The position numbers and the translations under genes were made by a program. Below the pieces are notes generated by a model, which was not told the DNA's origin, did not search any database, and saw only the letters and a list, made by a program, of their open reading frames with translations. A stretch of 64,000 nt of DNA from Pisaster brevispinus (Eukaryota; Echinodermata; Asteroidea; Forcipulatida; Asteriidae), in assembly GCA_023634235.1 (NCBI GenBank), contig JAMKCF010000020.1:3348001-3412000 (forward strand), given 5' to 3'. Of the stretch, positions 41,246 to 53,045 are shown piece by piece; position 1 is the stretch's first letter, and each line of letters opens with the position of its first letter.

Positions 41246-42616
41246 CATTCCTCGATGCTTTCATTGCTGCAAGCGTCCGTGCATACATGTTCGGTACTTT
41301 TATTAAAAATGAATTATTCAAATAACTGCATGGTAATTGCAGCATTAAAAAGCCACAGGAAGTTCAAAAATACTGCCCATGACAGTGTTTCAATTGGATT
41401 AAAATTACCAACGCCACGTGCGATTAGTGTTGTACCAATCTGTACCGTTTTTCCAAAGGACGTCAACATTGATAAATGTTTACAAAATCGTTCGCGGAGA
41501 AATTGAATTAAATGCCAGATACCGGAATAGCTTTCCACTTCTTACGGAAACAATTTTCCCATGACCGGAAAAAGCCCGTCACAGGCGCGGGTCGAAAGTG
41601 CATTCCTGGTAGTCGTGGCACACTCATCGGCGAAGCACGCGGGGCCCGGCGCGTCTTTTATTTATACATCGTGATTATGGAGTCGAAGAGGCTGGAGGAC
41701 AACGTTGGAAATAAAATATAAAAAGAAAAGAAGAGAAAAGTTGTTCAAGGGAAACGGAATACTGACTGGCATTGCGGTTGTCCTCAGCAGCGCGGCTGGC
41801 TTACGTTAGGACAAACATCTGATTTACTAACGAGGAAAGCAAGGGGGATAAGGTTGACGGAGAGACAAGATTAAATGAAGAGTGCCGTCAACTTTGTATG
41901 GAAATAAGAAATGATTAAGATCGAATCAGAACACAAAAAAACACACCTTTATATATGTTTAAATATAATAATAGAAACAACACGCAGTTCTTGTAAAGCG
42001 CTCTTCACTACTGTGTCCCACATTGCTTATTATTTTTGCCTACAAGTTATATTTGAAACTTTAAGACACATTTTACATGAAGGGAAAATTTAATATGCTC
42101 CCAAGTTGTCTGGATTCCCAATAGCTGGCTTTAGAGATAGTCCAAGAGCATTAGGTCATAATAGGCCACAATAATAGGTCCAGGAATGGGAGTAGAATAA
42201 CATGCTTAAAAGTCCCCCGAAATCCCTCTGGAGCTCTTTCTGAAATCCAAGATGGCTGCCATTTTCGAATCTTATCATATTCTTTCTAGCTGGTTTTCTT
42301 GCTGTCTTTGTTTATAGCTGTGCCCATTGTTATTTCTCGTGTCTTTTGTTTATTTTAGGTGCTTGCTCTTTGAGTCAATTTTCAATCTGTTCATCCAATC
42401 TTTATTTTTATATTCTTGTCCCAATCTTGTATCAGGCATTTTTCAGAAAATTTTTAATAATTTGATTTTTTTTTTACTTTTGAAATGTGTGTTGCGGTTT
42501 ATTGTATTTCCGCATTTTCAGCGGTTTTTATTGTCTAAATGATCTACTTGTTTTTACTGTAAATCATGTGCAATTCAGCTTTTATCTGCGATGCATGATT
42601 ACAACACAAACCATTA

Positions 42617-42662
42617 TGAATGAATGAATGAATGAATGAATGCATGAATGAATGAATGAATG
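42617..42662. repeat. (GAAT)n microsatellite
   Basis: About 11 copies of TGAA/GAAT with one TGCA interruption. Confidence 0.95.
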
Positions 42663-45109
42663 TAGGCTCTACATTCATACATGCAGTGCTTCTTCACGGC
42701 AAGGTGCAGCGGCACATTCTGAATGCAGCCATCCATGCCAGAAACACCAGAAAGTGAACCCCTATTTTTTCCTGACTCAAGCGAATGCTTCGTGCGAAGC
42801 GAATTGTCTTGCGTCACAATATTGGAAGGGCATCGCGTACCGATTATTGCGTCACCAAAATTCGCTTCGCATTCGCATTCGCAGGAAGTATGAACTTAAC
42901 ACAACGGATTCAGCCCAAATTTTCACAGGTTTGTTATTTCAGGTATAGGCTGATCACCCTAAACATGAACACTACCAGCGACTATTTTGTCAGTTCTACC
43001 AATCCTTATAGTACCTTTAATAACTCAAATAGATAACAAAAAAAGGCCTATACTGCAATATTTTTGACGGCCGGAGTAGAGTTGCAAATTTGAAGTTCGT
43101 CAAGGTGGAAGCAGTGCAAGATCCGTATCAACTACTGTTCAAATACCCAATGGTGCAATACAATAAACCTCGTCAGGTTGCATTTCCATCCCGCCGTGAA
43201 GAGTTCAAGATTCTCAGTCAATTCGAGAATGGAGAAGTTCAATGTTCCCTGAAATATTATAAACTGTACTTTCATCTGAGACTCATGTGTATAACATTCT
43301 AATTATCATCAAATAAAAATTGTTCTTATATTACCATTTGCTTAAATTTTTTAACAGGAACGTTTCATTCACAAAATAAACCAGTCACGTTCATTTTTTG
43401 GTGACTAAAATTATCAGAATATGAGTCATGGTGTGCTTTAAGTTCAGGCCAAGTTTAGGGTCTGGGTCGTAATAATAGTAAAACATAAACCGGAACAGCT
43501 TTGTTTGTTTTCGTCCAACGAACAAACACCTAATGTCTAAGTATTATTATTAATTAATCTGTCATCACAGGCCCACACATATAAAATACTAAACATTACC
43601 GGCTGTAGGCCTACAAGAGACAGTAAATGATGACAGGAACTAAAAAAAGTGAATTAGTTCACTGTTGCCCACAGGCACTCAGCTCCAAATAAATTCAAGG
43701 TGTAATACAATTCATTCAAATAACTTTGAATTAAATTCAAACAAAACAAAAACAAAAACAGTGGGGGGGAAAAGAACGAACTTGCATTAAAAAATGATTT
43801 ACAACAGAAATGTAAAAAGCATGCGGAAAAAGGAATGAAAAATGTTATACAAAATGTCTAGGCCTATATACAAGTCAAGTAAAAAAAACTATTACTTCAA
43901 AATGATGCTGCTAAAATGACAATGACAATGAGTACATAGTTCAAAGTATACTTGTAGGTAATAAAACAAACTCTGAACGGAGCTGTTTGTGTAACTCCTC
44001 CCTGATTTTCGGGAAAGCATAAATGGAAGTATGGTGTAATCGCTGGTGTACGGGCTTTAAGGTGAATGAACTTTAAACCGTCAATATGGCTAACAATATT
44101 ATAATACTATTTCAGTGCAGTATTTCAACGCTTTTGGGTCAATACATTTCAATATCTGTTTTTTTTTTAAATCTGATGCATCACATTTTGATTTTATGTT
44201 GTGTTTGGAAATCTGTGCAGAGCAGTGGTCTGCTCTGTATGGAACAGGCAACACAACGACACAACGAGTGACATCCAGTCGCTGTCAATACAACATGACA
44301 TGCATTTGCTTCCGTATATCTACAGTAAGTTCAGCACCGTGGAAACAGACCGAAACACTACGAGGTGAATTTCATCTTCATAGATTAAATCATGACGTCA
44401 CCAGTGACCCCCATCCCCCATGCTCCCCGTTTCCATGGCGATTAAGACAGCCCTGCAAACAGGCTAAGTTGTTGTATACCCCGGCGACGCATGCCCGTTG
44501 TCAGGTTGAGGCAAGGCAACAACCGGTTCGCGCCGCCACCGGGCCCCCTGGGCACAATCACATTCCTGATGATGACTGGGCGAGCAGTTTTTAATAATCT
44601 TTTTTGCAAAGCAATCGCTATGGGTAGTCAAGTGTTACAATTTCAGCAAAGTGTGGCAGGTAACGCCTCACATTAGAACCCGTCACTGCGTGTTAGTAAT
44701 AGGCTTTTGGGCGAGTTGCTGATACTAATGAGTTTCATGCCCGACGACCATTGCATGTATAATGTTTTTCCGATCAGAATAATTGTTAAACGGTGCCTCG
44801 CTGGCTGAATTTGAAGCGCTGGAGGGTTAATCATGTGATCTACAAATGTAGAGCCAAGGCAAAAACAATCTTACATCACCACTCCCTAACGGATGGCTGA
44901 ATGCGCCCTCTAGGCATTCTGACTATATTTGATACTGGTAAAATGATACGAATTACTGGTAATTATACGAATTATACCTGTGTTCGACATTACCACCGAT
45001 AAGGGTTGCATGGCTTATGATTCAGTGTGTGTTACACACTAAACAGTCTTAGGTTGCTGACCCGATGCTGACCCACATTAGCTAAAAGCAAGATTAGACT
45101 CCTTTGCAA
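42663..45109. other. Intergenic stretch without recognised gene
   Basis: Includes a stop-free plus frame at 44115-44594 (159 codons) with no recognisable family, no hydrophobic pattern and no supporting splice context, and a GC-richer patch near 44390-44570. I see no credible exon. Confidence 0.45.
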
Positions 45110-45442
45110 TGACGTCACACGCGGTTACTGTCTGCAGCTACCCGTGGTCCGCCATTTTGGGAGTCAATTTGCATGTAAAGTAGCCTCGCTACCATGGGCA
45201 GCGCGCCGTATTGATACCTCTTGTTGCAAGCAGCGCGTGCTGGGAAACAAATGTCGCGGCGAGGTCGATCACCCCTTATTGGAACGAGGTTGCAGGTCAA
45301 GTTATGGCGCACGTCTGACCACACGGTCGCCTAAAATGGACACCACCATTGCATTAGAGATCAATGGGCACCACACAGTAACACAGGAGGACTCGGACTC
45401 TCAAAATGGCGCGAACAAGATTTACCTGGTGTGGTGACGTCA
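45110..45442. mobile_element. CRE/YY1-motif inverted repeat (333 bp)
   Basis: Begins TGACGTCAC and ends GTGACGTCA; inside, CCGCCATTTTGGGAGTC (about 45150) and GGACTCTCAAAATGGCGCG (about 45389) are inverted partners. TGACGTCA is a CREB/ATF-type site and CCGCCATTTTG a YY1-type site (established motifs). GC- and CpG-rich compared with neighbours. Could be a MITE or a CpG-island regulatory element. Confidence 0.55.
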
Positions 45443-45634
45443 GTCGACTCGGATCATTTTGGAATCACGAGAACAAAATATCGCGAAAACAATAAACTTC
45501 AACTTTTGCCGCGGGAATGCGTCAGCTGTCATCGATTTCCAGTTAAATTTACCTACACATAAATAAGTTTAGTTCCTCTCTGATGACTGATGCTCCAACC
45601 CAGATCAATTCTGGTCGATGGTCGGGGATCAGCT

Positions 45635-46065
45635 TAAATATACGGTCGTAGATTGGTTTTTGTCAACGTTATGCTCATTTATAGGCAAAGTTATAAAGAA
45701 AGATACAATAAAAGTCACACGTGAAAATTTCAAGTGAATTATACTTGCTGAGAAAACAGCTAAAAACTGTCGTGGTAATTTCAGAAGAACTATGAATCCA
45801 TCCACGTTTAACGAGGTGACAGCGGGTACCAAACGCATCTGTGGCCATAGCATTAGCGAACGGACACCAACCTTCAGAAATCTGAGAAACGATTCGTGCA
45901 TGAACCGTTTCTCAAACTCTATGCTATTCGGTGAAATCCTTTCTCGGAATAGTTAACACTATCAACAGCTGCAGTGCTTCTCACCAAGTAAGTTTGTATA
46001 AGGTCATACATTTTTGGAGTATTTACCAATCTATATGACCCTACCTTTGAAGTTGGTTTGCTGAA
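45635..46065. mobile_element. Hairpin-core MITE (M1), copy
   Basis: Shares TTTTGTCAACGTTATGCT, AAAAGTCACACGTGAAAATT, ACGAGGTGACAGCGGGTACC, then CAGAAATCTGAGAAACGATT and the central hairpin, then ACCAAGTAAGTTTGTAT and GACCCTACCTT with 50300-50735 and 57165-57600. Minus frames over two copies encode similar peptides only because the DNA is shared. Confidence 0.7.
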
Positions 46066-47220
46066 AGACCAACAGATTTAGAATTTTGACAGATGATGAC
46101 GTTTTAAAACAAAAGAAACTATCGCGTATGCCACACACAATGCACGAAATACTTCCAAACATGCAACATTATTGGTAACGTGAATTGATGTCGGATCCCG
46201 ACATCAAATCAATCGTGTCTTTTCCTTAACGGGTTTTCCGTTAGGTGTTTGATATGGAAGTTTATAACTTCCTGGACTCTTCTTCGAAATAGCTAATATA
46301 AAAATTTACTGTGCGAAACATCCTTGATAATAACTTAATGGTTCAAAGCATAACAACCTACGTAAGATTAAAAATAGAACTGTTCAAAGTTGTACACGTA
46401 ACTTAGATTTTAATGGTCATAGTGGAAAACGTTTCCCTTCAACTATTTTTGCCTGAAATGCTGTAGTTTTCGAGACTTTGCAATAACGATTTTGATCTCG
46501 CGAGTCCCAAATCCAACCTTTTAAAACGATACCTCATTGGTGATTTTTTTTCAGAACAATGTACTTAATGTAATGGGTATATAGATCGTGACTGGCTCCA
46601 AGTGTGTTTTAACTTTGTACATAAATTATTCAGGCAATATTTTCTGCTTCAAGAAACGGGGCATAACGATCATCAAGAGATCAAAACCTTTGAGAGTTTA
46701 TTGTAGCTGGTTTTTTTGCAGCTTGATTGCTTTTGCTGGTTTCTTTTACCAAGAGAACACTATGGTCAGCTTCGTCTTCACTCTTAAAAAGAAGTGTAAA
46801 AATGTTGCTGTGTAAAACTGCTAGCTACAAATGTTGTTTGATCAATTTTGGTTAAAATGACAATTTTGTTGTACCCCTCACTTGTGTAAAATAAAATACA
46901 CAAGGAAAAGGTAATACAGTACCCAAGTTGGGGAGGAAATTAAATCGCACAACACAGAGGTTCAAATCACTCATGAAGTGGGTAATACAACAGTGTTTTT
47001 AACCTCAAGCAGTTTTGCACAACAAATGGTCAGAAGTAAATGAAAATGGGGGTAAAGTGCTCCTCGTGGAAATATTTTACACATAATGCAACGTGTACCA
47101 TACATTTGGACAAGGCAAGTCTCAGGCACATATCGTAATCAAAGAACGATGGGTGGACGTCATTCTATTGTTGCAGGTCGTTGATGTCTGATGTTCACGG
47201 AACCAGAGTTGCCAAAAGGG
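46066..47220. other. Intergenic stretch, unassigned
   Basis: AT-rich. CACTCTTAAAAAGAAGTGTA (about 46778) with CACTTGTGTAAAATA nearby suggests another decayed inverted-repeat element, but its borders are not clear. Confidence 0.4.
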
Positions 47221-47249
47221 AATTTTGGTGGAATTTTGAAAGTGCTTAA

Positions 47250-47510
47250 AATTGTCATGGTTTATAAACCATGTTTTATGATGCCAGAGTTTTCATGGTT
47301 TATAAACCATGGTTTGAAGGTGCTTGAATTTTAATGGTTTATAAACCATGTTTTGAAGGTGCTTAAATTTTAATCGTTCATAAACCATGTTTTGAAGGTG
47401 CTTAAATTTTAATGGTTTATAAACCATGTTTTGAAGGTGCTTAAAATTTCATGGTTTATAAAACATGTTTTCAAGGTGCTTACATTTTTCATGGTTTATA
47501 AACCATAATT
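47250..47510. repeat. 39-bp tandem array of a perfect 16-bp palindrome
   Basis: ATGGTTTATAAACCAT, its own reverse complement, begins at 47257, 47295, 47334, 47373 (mutated), 47412, 47451 (one change) and 47491: spacings 38, 39, 39, 39, 39 and 40. Spacers read GTTTTGAAGGTGCTTAAATTT. Decayed relatives follow at about 47534 and 47570-47602 (CTATGGTTTACA ... TACAAACCATAG). Confidence 0.92.
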
Positions 47511-48239
47511 TCTAAGCTTTGATTGTATATTCATGGTATGTAAACCACACAAAAAATGGCAGCAATTTCTATGGTTTACATCTAATTGTTACAAACCATA
47601 GTAAAAACATGTCTAAAAACCGCTAAACAATTAACTGACAAACGGCGCCCCATTGTTGAAGGGGGTAAGGCATTATCTACACCGGAAAGCCTTGGACTGC
47701 TACCCTCATTGACTTTGCAACACGAAGATTTCGTCACGGGCAGTCTGAACCGTCAATAACAGGTCTGGCAAAATAAAACCAACCGGCTCTTTTCAGAGCC
47801 AACACTGCTTCCAAGAAGAGATTGTTCCCTTTCTGTTCACAAGAATTTTGTTAATGTTCGTTTTCACCAACAAAACCCTATTTTTCGGTCACCTTTACTC
47901 CAAGTATATCTGGCTGCATCATAGTTTTATCAGAAATTGTACGGTACAGTAAAATTCTGTTCACACAAAAGTATTTCAGTTGAACAAAAATACACTGAGC
48001 GATGTGATTGGGTAACGTTAGTGTTTCTTTGCTGACCTCCCCCTCCGCAATCCTTTTCATGTGTTTGAATCAGAGTTGAATAAAAGTGTTTTAACATAAT
48101 TGATTTACTCTCAGTTTGTATAATAAAAAAAAAAAACCAAAAAAAAAAAACCAAAAAAAACATCCCTTCCAAAAGGAACACAGCTAAATATTAATAGTTT
48201 GTGCACAACAACTGATTAAAAAACAACACAAGTGAGGAG

Positions 48240-48575
48240 TAAATTAACTACACAACAGTGCTGGGTAAAGTAATATAACCCAATTATTGGGTAAGGAATA
48301 TAACACAACTACTGGGTAAAATGAGGATTGGGTAAAGTTTACCCTATTTTGGAGTAAAAAGGGAACATGGTCGTCACATGTGTAAACTTCTTACCCAACA
48401 GTGCTGCGCTAAAGATATTGCACATGTTGGTATTAACAATTACACAATAATGGGTACTTTTTTACACTTTGGATGGTGTGCAAGAATTTTACACAAGTGA
48501 AATACCATGTTCCCTTTTTAATACCGAAAGGGTAAGAATGTTACCCTATGTTGAGCAATTATTTTTTAGAGTGTA
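48240..48575. mobile_element. Probable TTACCC-rich MITE
   Basis: The segment contains repeated and inverted ACCCAAT/TGGGTAA blocks, GGGAACATGG (48361) and its complement CCATGTTCCC (48507), and ends AATTATTTTTTAGAGTGT, a terminal sequence seen in several animal MITEs. The left border is unclear. Confidence 0.4.
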
Positions 48576-48814
48576 TGTCATTTACAAGATACCAATAGAC
48601 CATATGAACATGACGTCATTTGAGTAGGGCGCCCTCTCATCATTGTTTTACCTCTATGATGGCAACGTGATGACGACAGTGCATTAGGTCTATTTAATCA
48701 CCATACGGACTTTTCGTCTTCTAAGCTTTGGATAACGTTGAGTCGTTAAGAAGAAAACAATCGGCTTTTGCCAAAAAGGAGATGCACTGTTTTCGTAGCC
48801 AAGGACTTTTCGGT

Positions 48815-49200
48815 CGAGTATCAAGTCCTGCTGAGTACTAGGCCGGCTGGGTAGTACTTGAGTACGAGTACTTGGGCCATCGAGTACGAGTACGAGTGTC
48901 TGCGTACCGAGTATGAGTCCAACAACCGAGTATCAAGTACTGCTGAGCACTAGGCTGGCTGAGTAGTACTTGAGTACGAGTACTTGGGCCATCGAGTACG
49001 AGTACGAGTGTCTGCGTACCGAGTATGAGTCCAACAACCGAGTATCAAGTACTGCTGAGCACTAGGCTGGCTGAGTACTAGGCTGGCTGAGTAGTACTTG
49101 AGTACGTGTACTTGGGCCATCAAGTACGAGTACGAGCGCCGCGTACCAAGTATGAGTCCAACAACCGAGTATCAAGTACTTTAATTTCCGAAGACGAGTA
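48815..49200. repeat. GTAC-rich minisatellite, 112-bp unit
   Basis: AACAACCGAGTATCAAGTAC occurs at 48921, 49033 and 49160 (112 and 127 bp; the longer interval contains a small internal duplication of GCTGAGTACTAGGCTG). Units are packed with GAGTACGAGTAC. A decayed extension (GAGTATCGAGTATAG, ACGAGTACGAGTACGAGTAC) lies at about 49600-49770. Confidence 0.9.
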
Positions 49201-49314
49201 CGAGTATATACAAAAACAATACTACGAAAAAAAGTATAAGAACATTTTGGGGACAGATTTTTTAGACGACAAGGACTTAGTGTGCTGTTATGATATACAA
49301 TAATTTATTCTAAA

Positions 49315-49510
49315 ACATCCGGGTCAGAACTGAATCGGATCCAGGCCCCGTGGGGCCTGACCCATTTCTGAGTCAGTATGACCCGAAATCTATGTCAAAA
49401 TTACCCACGGGTCAAATTGACGCAGAATTTGCGATAATGTCTCATTTACAACCACTTTTCAGGTTAGCCTGGTCGGACCCTCTGGGACCCTGAATCCGGT
49501 AGCGTGTATA
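49315..49510. mobile_element. GGGTCA-type MITE, uninterrupted copy (empty site)
   Basis: ATCCGGGTCAGAACTGAATC, GATCCAGGCCCC, GGGGCCTGACCCATTTCTGA, AAATTGACGCAGAATT align with 55326-55758, but there is no 191-bp insert after CCAG (49341-49344). A third partial relative lies near 63160. Confidence 0.65.
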
Positions 49511-50299
49511 GACATCATACATTTTTACTTTTCACAAAATCTGTATTCCTCTATTCCCTGAACGTACGATCGACCAAGAGTATTGAAAACCAGAGAACAT
49601 TTTCAGTCGAGTATCGAGTATAGTCTTCGAACACTGGTTATTTTTCAGTCAAGTATCGACATGGATTTGAGTGCAAGTATTTTTTCTAAACGAGTACGAG
49701 TACGAGTACCATCAAAACGGTACTCGAGTAGTACTCGAGCACGAGTACCAAGTACAAGTGCTACAGCACTGGAGAAAGGTTGACAAGACGTAATACTTGG
49801 TTTTCTGTTCGATTAATGACCAACCAAATCACGCAGTACGAGCATCTTCAACGAGCTGTATTATTGTCAGTAAATTCAAAAGGCCATACCTTTTAGGCCC
49901 ACTGCTTTTCTGTGTCATTAGATCTTGCCATTATTTCTCCCTCACTAATCGCAATCATAAATTCACACATCAGTGCCTGCTCTAATTTAAGTTTCAGTTC
50001 CAACCACCGAGGACATCCATGATGTGATGTCGTACATAAAATAGCACTTGACAGCAAACTGTTAACTCTGTGTTCGTGGTCACGCACACACACAAAAACG
50101 TTCACCAAACAGCAGTCGAGACCCTGCCCGACGGCTATACCATTAATGAACGAATTTTTATTGCCTCGCTATTAATATGTGCTGTTCTGAAAGATTTATA
50201 CTACAACTCCCTCACCTCAAATTCTACAATAATGTGGCAGTATAATTGACGTAATAAAAATATTACAATCTGACATTACTGCAAGCTGACGCCTATTTA

Positions 50300-50735
50300 T
50301 TTAAGTTATAGATTGTTTTTTTCGCAGCGAATGCTGATTATGTAGTCAAAGTTATTAAAACAGGTACAATAAAATACACCTGTGAAAGTTTCAGCTGAAT
50401 ACAGTACTTGATGAGAGAACAGCAAAAAACGGTCATGATATTTTCACACGACAGTCGAATCATTTCAAGTTTAGAGAGGTGACAGCGGCTACCAACGGCA
50501 GGACGCAGCATTCGTGAACGGATACAACCCTCAGAAATCTGAGAAACGATTCGTGCCTGAATCGTTTCTCTGATTCAAATGTTTTTATTGATTGCTAATC
50601 AACGGGGGGCATTTCGGAGGAAATGATTTCCCAGGATGCTTACTACAATACCATCTTTATAACAAGTAAGCTTTCGGATAGAAATTTGACAACCTTTTTT
50701 CGGGGTCATTGCCAAACGATGACCCTACCTTCAAG
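50300..50735. mobile_element. Hairpin-core MITE (M1), copy
   Basis: AAAATACACCTGTGAAAGTT, GAGGTGACAGCGGCTACCAA, CAGAAATCTGAGAAACGATTC, GCCTGAATCGTTTCTC, AACAAGTAAGCTTTC, AAACGATGACCCTACCTTC in family order. Confidence 0.7.
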
Positions 50736-51649
50736 CTCGATATCGTCAACTAACTATCGAAATGATGACGACCAGAGCAAAGTAGTCGAAACGTAGAGAA
50801 TAACTAGCCGATGAGACAGTAAGAACTAGTGGTATATATCTCCACCATGCAAAGTCTCAAGTTCTATTCACAGTCTAATATAGCCAATGTTATCCCTTAA
50901 CAGTGGTCCGCTGGCCAATTGCTAGTTAAACACCCAAGAACATAGTCACATTTCTCTCCAAGTGGTCCCTGGCTTGGTCAGTGAAATGAAAAGCGTCTCT
51001 GTTGTGAAATATGGCCAAGTGAGAAAGCTTGGCGAATAGTAAAATGACATGCTACTTTGTCCTTTTGGCTTGTCACGGAAAAAGTTCCAAGATCTGATCC
51101 AAATGGTCATGACGTGAATCAGGTTAATGGCTGACCCTAACATAATACACAAAGTTAATTGACACACCCTTCATTATTATTTGCATCAGGCGCACCCACC
51201 AGTATGGGAAAAGCCCGAGTCCATCAAAATATCGTAGTTTTTTATAAACGATTTCACAACCCTGAGACGCTCGGTTTCGTGGTGATTTTCACGCTGGTTT
51301 TCACGCTGATTTATCATATTGAAAAAATTGCGTAATCGCATAAAATGTAGACCTGCGTAAAATGAACGACTGCGAGCTGACATGCATGATTGTATCAACG
51401 CTGACCTCGTCATTAAACTTTTTATACACCAATTTTAAGTGAGATATTTATCTCTAAAACAATGCTCAGACCCTTCCGATTGGCTGCATGGTCTGACACA
51501 TGATGTTAAACCTGACATGGCAATAAAGAAGCTATTTTTTTTAAACATAACAAATATTAAAAAATCATTTAATTACCTACTAATTTATCTATTGGTCAAC
51601 ATATTAACCCTCAAGCACACCACATACGTTTGTATACGGATCTGTGTTT

Positions 51650-51895
51650 TAAATAAACCACGAGGGAAACTGACTTGGTAAATTTGAATTAACAAAGACA
51701 AATTCACAATAGCAGGACTCCGTTTTAATGTGCCGGGGCTCTAGCAACTGAGTCATCTAGCCCTAATATTTGTTGGGGGTGCCAGTCAGAAGCCATTCAA
51801 CCTGTAGCTGCCATAAAGCCAGGGATCACACCCAAGTTTACGATACAGCCTGGGAGCAGGGGGATCACCTTAAAGGGATGCAACTTTTTGTTTAA
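51650..51895 (-). mobile_element. tRNA-centred repeat copy
   Basis: AATAAACCACGAGGGAAACTG, decayed core GCTCTAGCAACTGAGTCATC, GGTGCCAGTCAGAAGCCATT, CAGGGATCACACCCAAGTTT, GGGATCACCTTAAAGGGATG. Confidence 0.75.
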
Positions 51896-52249
51896 AATAC
51901 CAAGTAATATTTTCACTAAAAATGTTCCGTTTGAAATTAAAAGCAGAAAACAATACTTGCTTTGTGAGGCTGTTAGGCCATTCGAAGTAGCGGTGCGGAA
52001 CAGTCTCCAAAGTTGTGTGCTTTTGTAGATCGTTAGTGTTCGTAAAACAGTAGTAGTCCTGTCATTTTTTTCGAATCCTCCATGTTGCAGCACATCCAGA
52101 TTATTATGTGCTGGTAGGGCAAGCTGAAACGGAAAATTATTACATCGGAACATTAATTTTAAATGGTTCTTTCGTTAATGTTATCATTTTGTTGAACTTC
52201 ATGTTTTGTTAAATTAATTAATTTATATTTTTTTAAATGCAACTTTTGC

Positions 52250-52762
52250 TACCATAGTTTGAGTAACATTCCAGTATATGATTGTGACGAGAGTCGAAAC
52301 AAATTTAGCATTAATGCAACAGCCGTCGTGTGTACCCAGTGCCCGTGCAGCCGGGGTGAAGCTCAATACGTTTGCGCCACATCTGACATACACGGCGCTG
52401 GGCTGAGCTCGACCCGCATCCTTCCCTATACTCGCATTAGGCGCCACACTCGCACACATAGCCCTGCCCCGTGTAAACTACTATCGTCTGTCTGTGCGAA
52501 TGCATGTGTGTGTGTAGTTGTATACGTGGGAGCTCCATCTGCAAAGATAGCCCGTATGGCCGAACACACGACTACAGGGCCAGCATCATTGCCGTTGGCA
52601 GCATCAGTAGCATCAGCATCAGCATCAGCAGTTCAGCACATCGTCTACGGTAGATACAGCAGTGCTAGAGCATTCCAGTGCGACGCGGTGAGAATTATGG
52701 TTTGGACACAACACCCATGTTTGGATATATCCCGATGATGAACGTTTGGGCAGTGGAAAAGA
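52250..52762 (+). promoter_or_regulatory. Presumed 5' UTR/promoter of the K2P channel gene
   Basis: A GC- and CpG-richer segment directly upstream of the K2P start; a CATCAG trinucleotide-rich run lies at about 52598-52632. The plus frame at 52259-52738 is out of frame with the channel and has no recognisable product. Assignment as 5' leader rests on position and composition. Confidence 0.4.
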
Positions 52763-53045
52763 ATGAAGCGGCAAAACGTTCGCACTCTGGTTCTTCTGGT
52801 GTCGACATTTTTATATCTCCTCGCCGGTGCGGCCGTTTTCGACGTGCTCGAGTCGGAGCATGAAGCGATGGAAAAGATACGTTTGGAAGATGTAATCGAC
52901 AACATACAGAAACGCTACAACATCACAAATGAAGAAATGCTCCAATTGCAGAAAACAATAATTACATATGTTCCGCACAAAGCGGGTGTACAATGGAAAT
53001 TTACAGGTTCTTTCTTTTTTTGCATGACAGTGATCACGACAATAG
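52763..53045 (+). CDS. KCNK3/KCNK9-like: TASK-type two-pore-domain K+ channel, exon 1 (partial gene)
   Basis: Encodes residues 1-94 and the first base of Gly95: [20 protein letters not shown] (M1), [19 protein letters not shown]53-I-T glycosylation sequon, [17 protein letters not shown] (pore helix 1), TVITTIG. The strict MKRQNVRTL start, the sequon at position 53 and numbering up to Gly95 coincide with vertebrate TASK-1/TASK-3. These plasma-membrane background K+ channels are inhibited by external acid. The exon ends ATA G|GTGAGT inside the first GYG, an intron position shared by K2P genes. The proton-sensing His98, second pore domain and C-tail would be on exons beyond the window. Kozak context AAAGAATGA is acceptable (A at -3). 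Confidence 0.95.

Noticed and set aside
44115..44594. 159-codon plus-strand frame
   Set aside because: No recognisable motif, no splice or neighbour support, and crosses a composition change.
45629..45901. Apparent conserved protein shared with 57293-57502
   Set aside because: The peptide similarity comes from both loci being copies of the same non-coding MITE (M1).
47250..47510. CRISPR-like array (regular palindromic repeats with spacers)
   Set aside because: Spacers are homologous to each other, the host is eukaryotic, and the whole 39-bp unit is tandemly repeated.
52259..52738. 159-codon frame upstream of the K2P start
   Set aside because: Composition-driven (Cys/Ala/Thr-rich), out of frame with the channel and without known motifs; treated as 5' leader.
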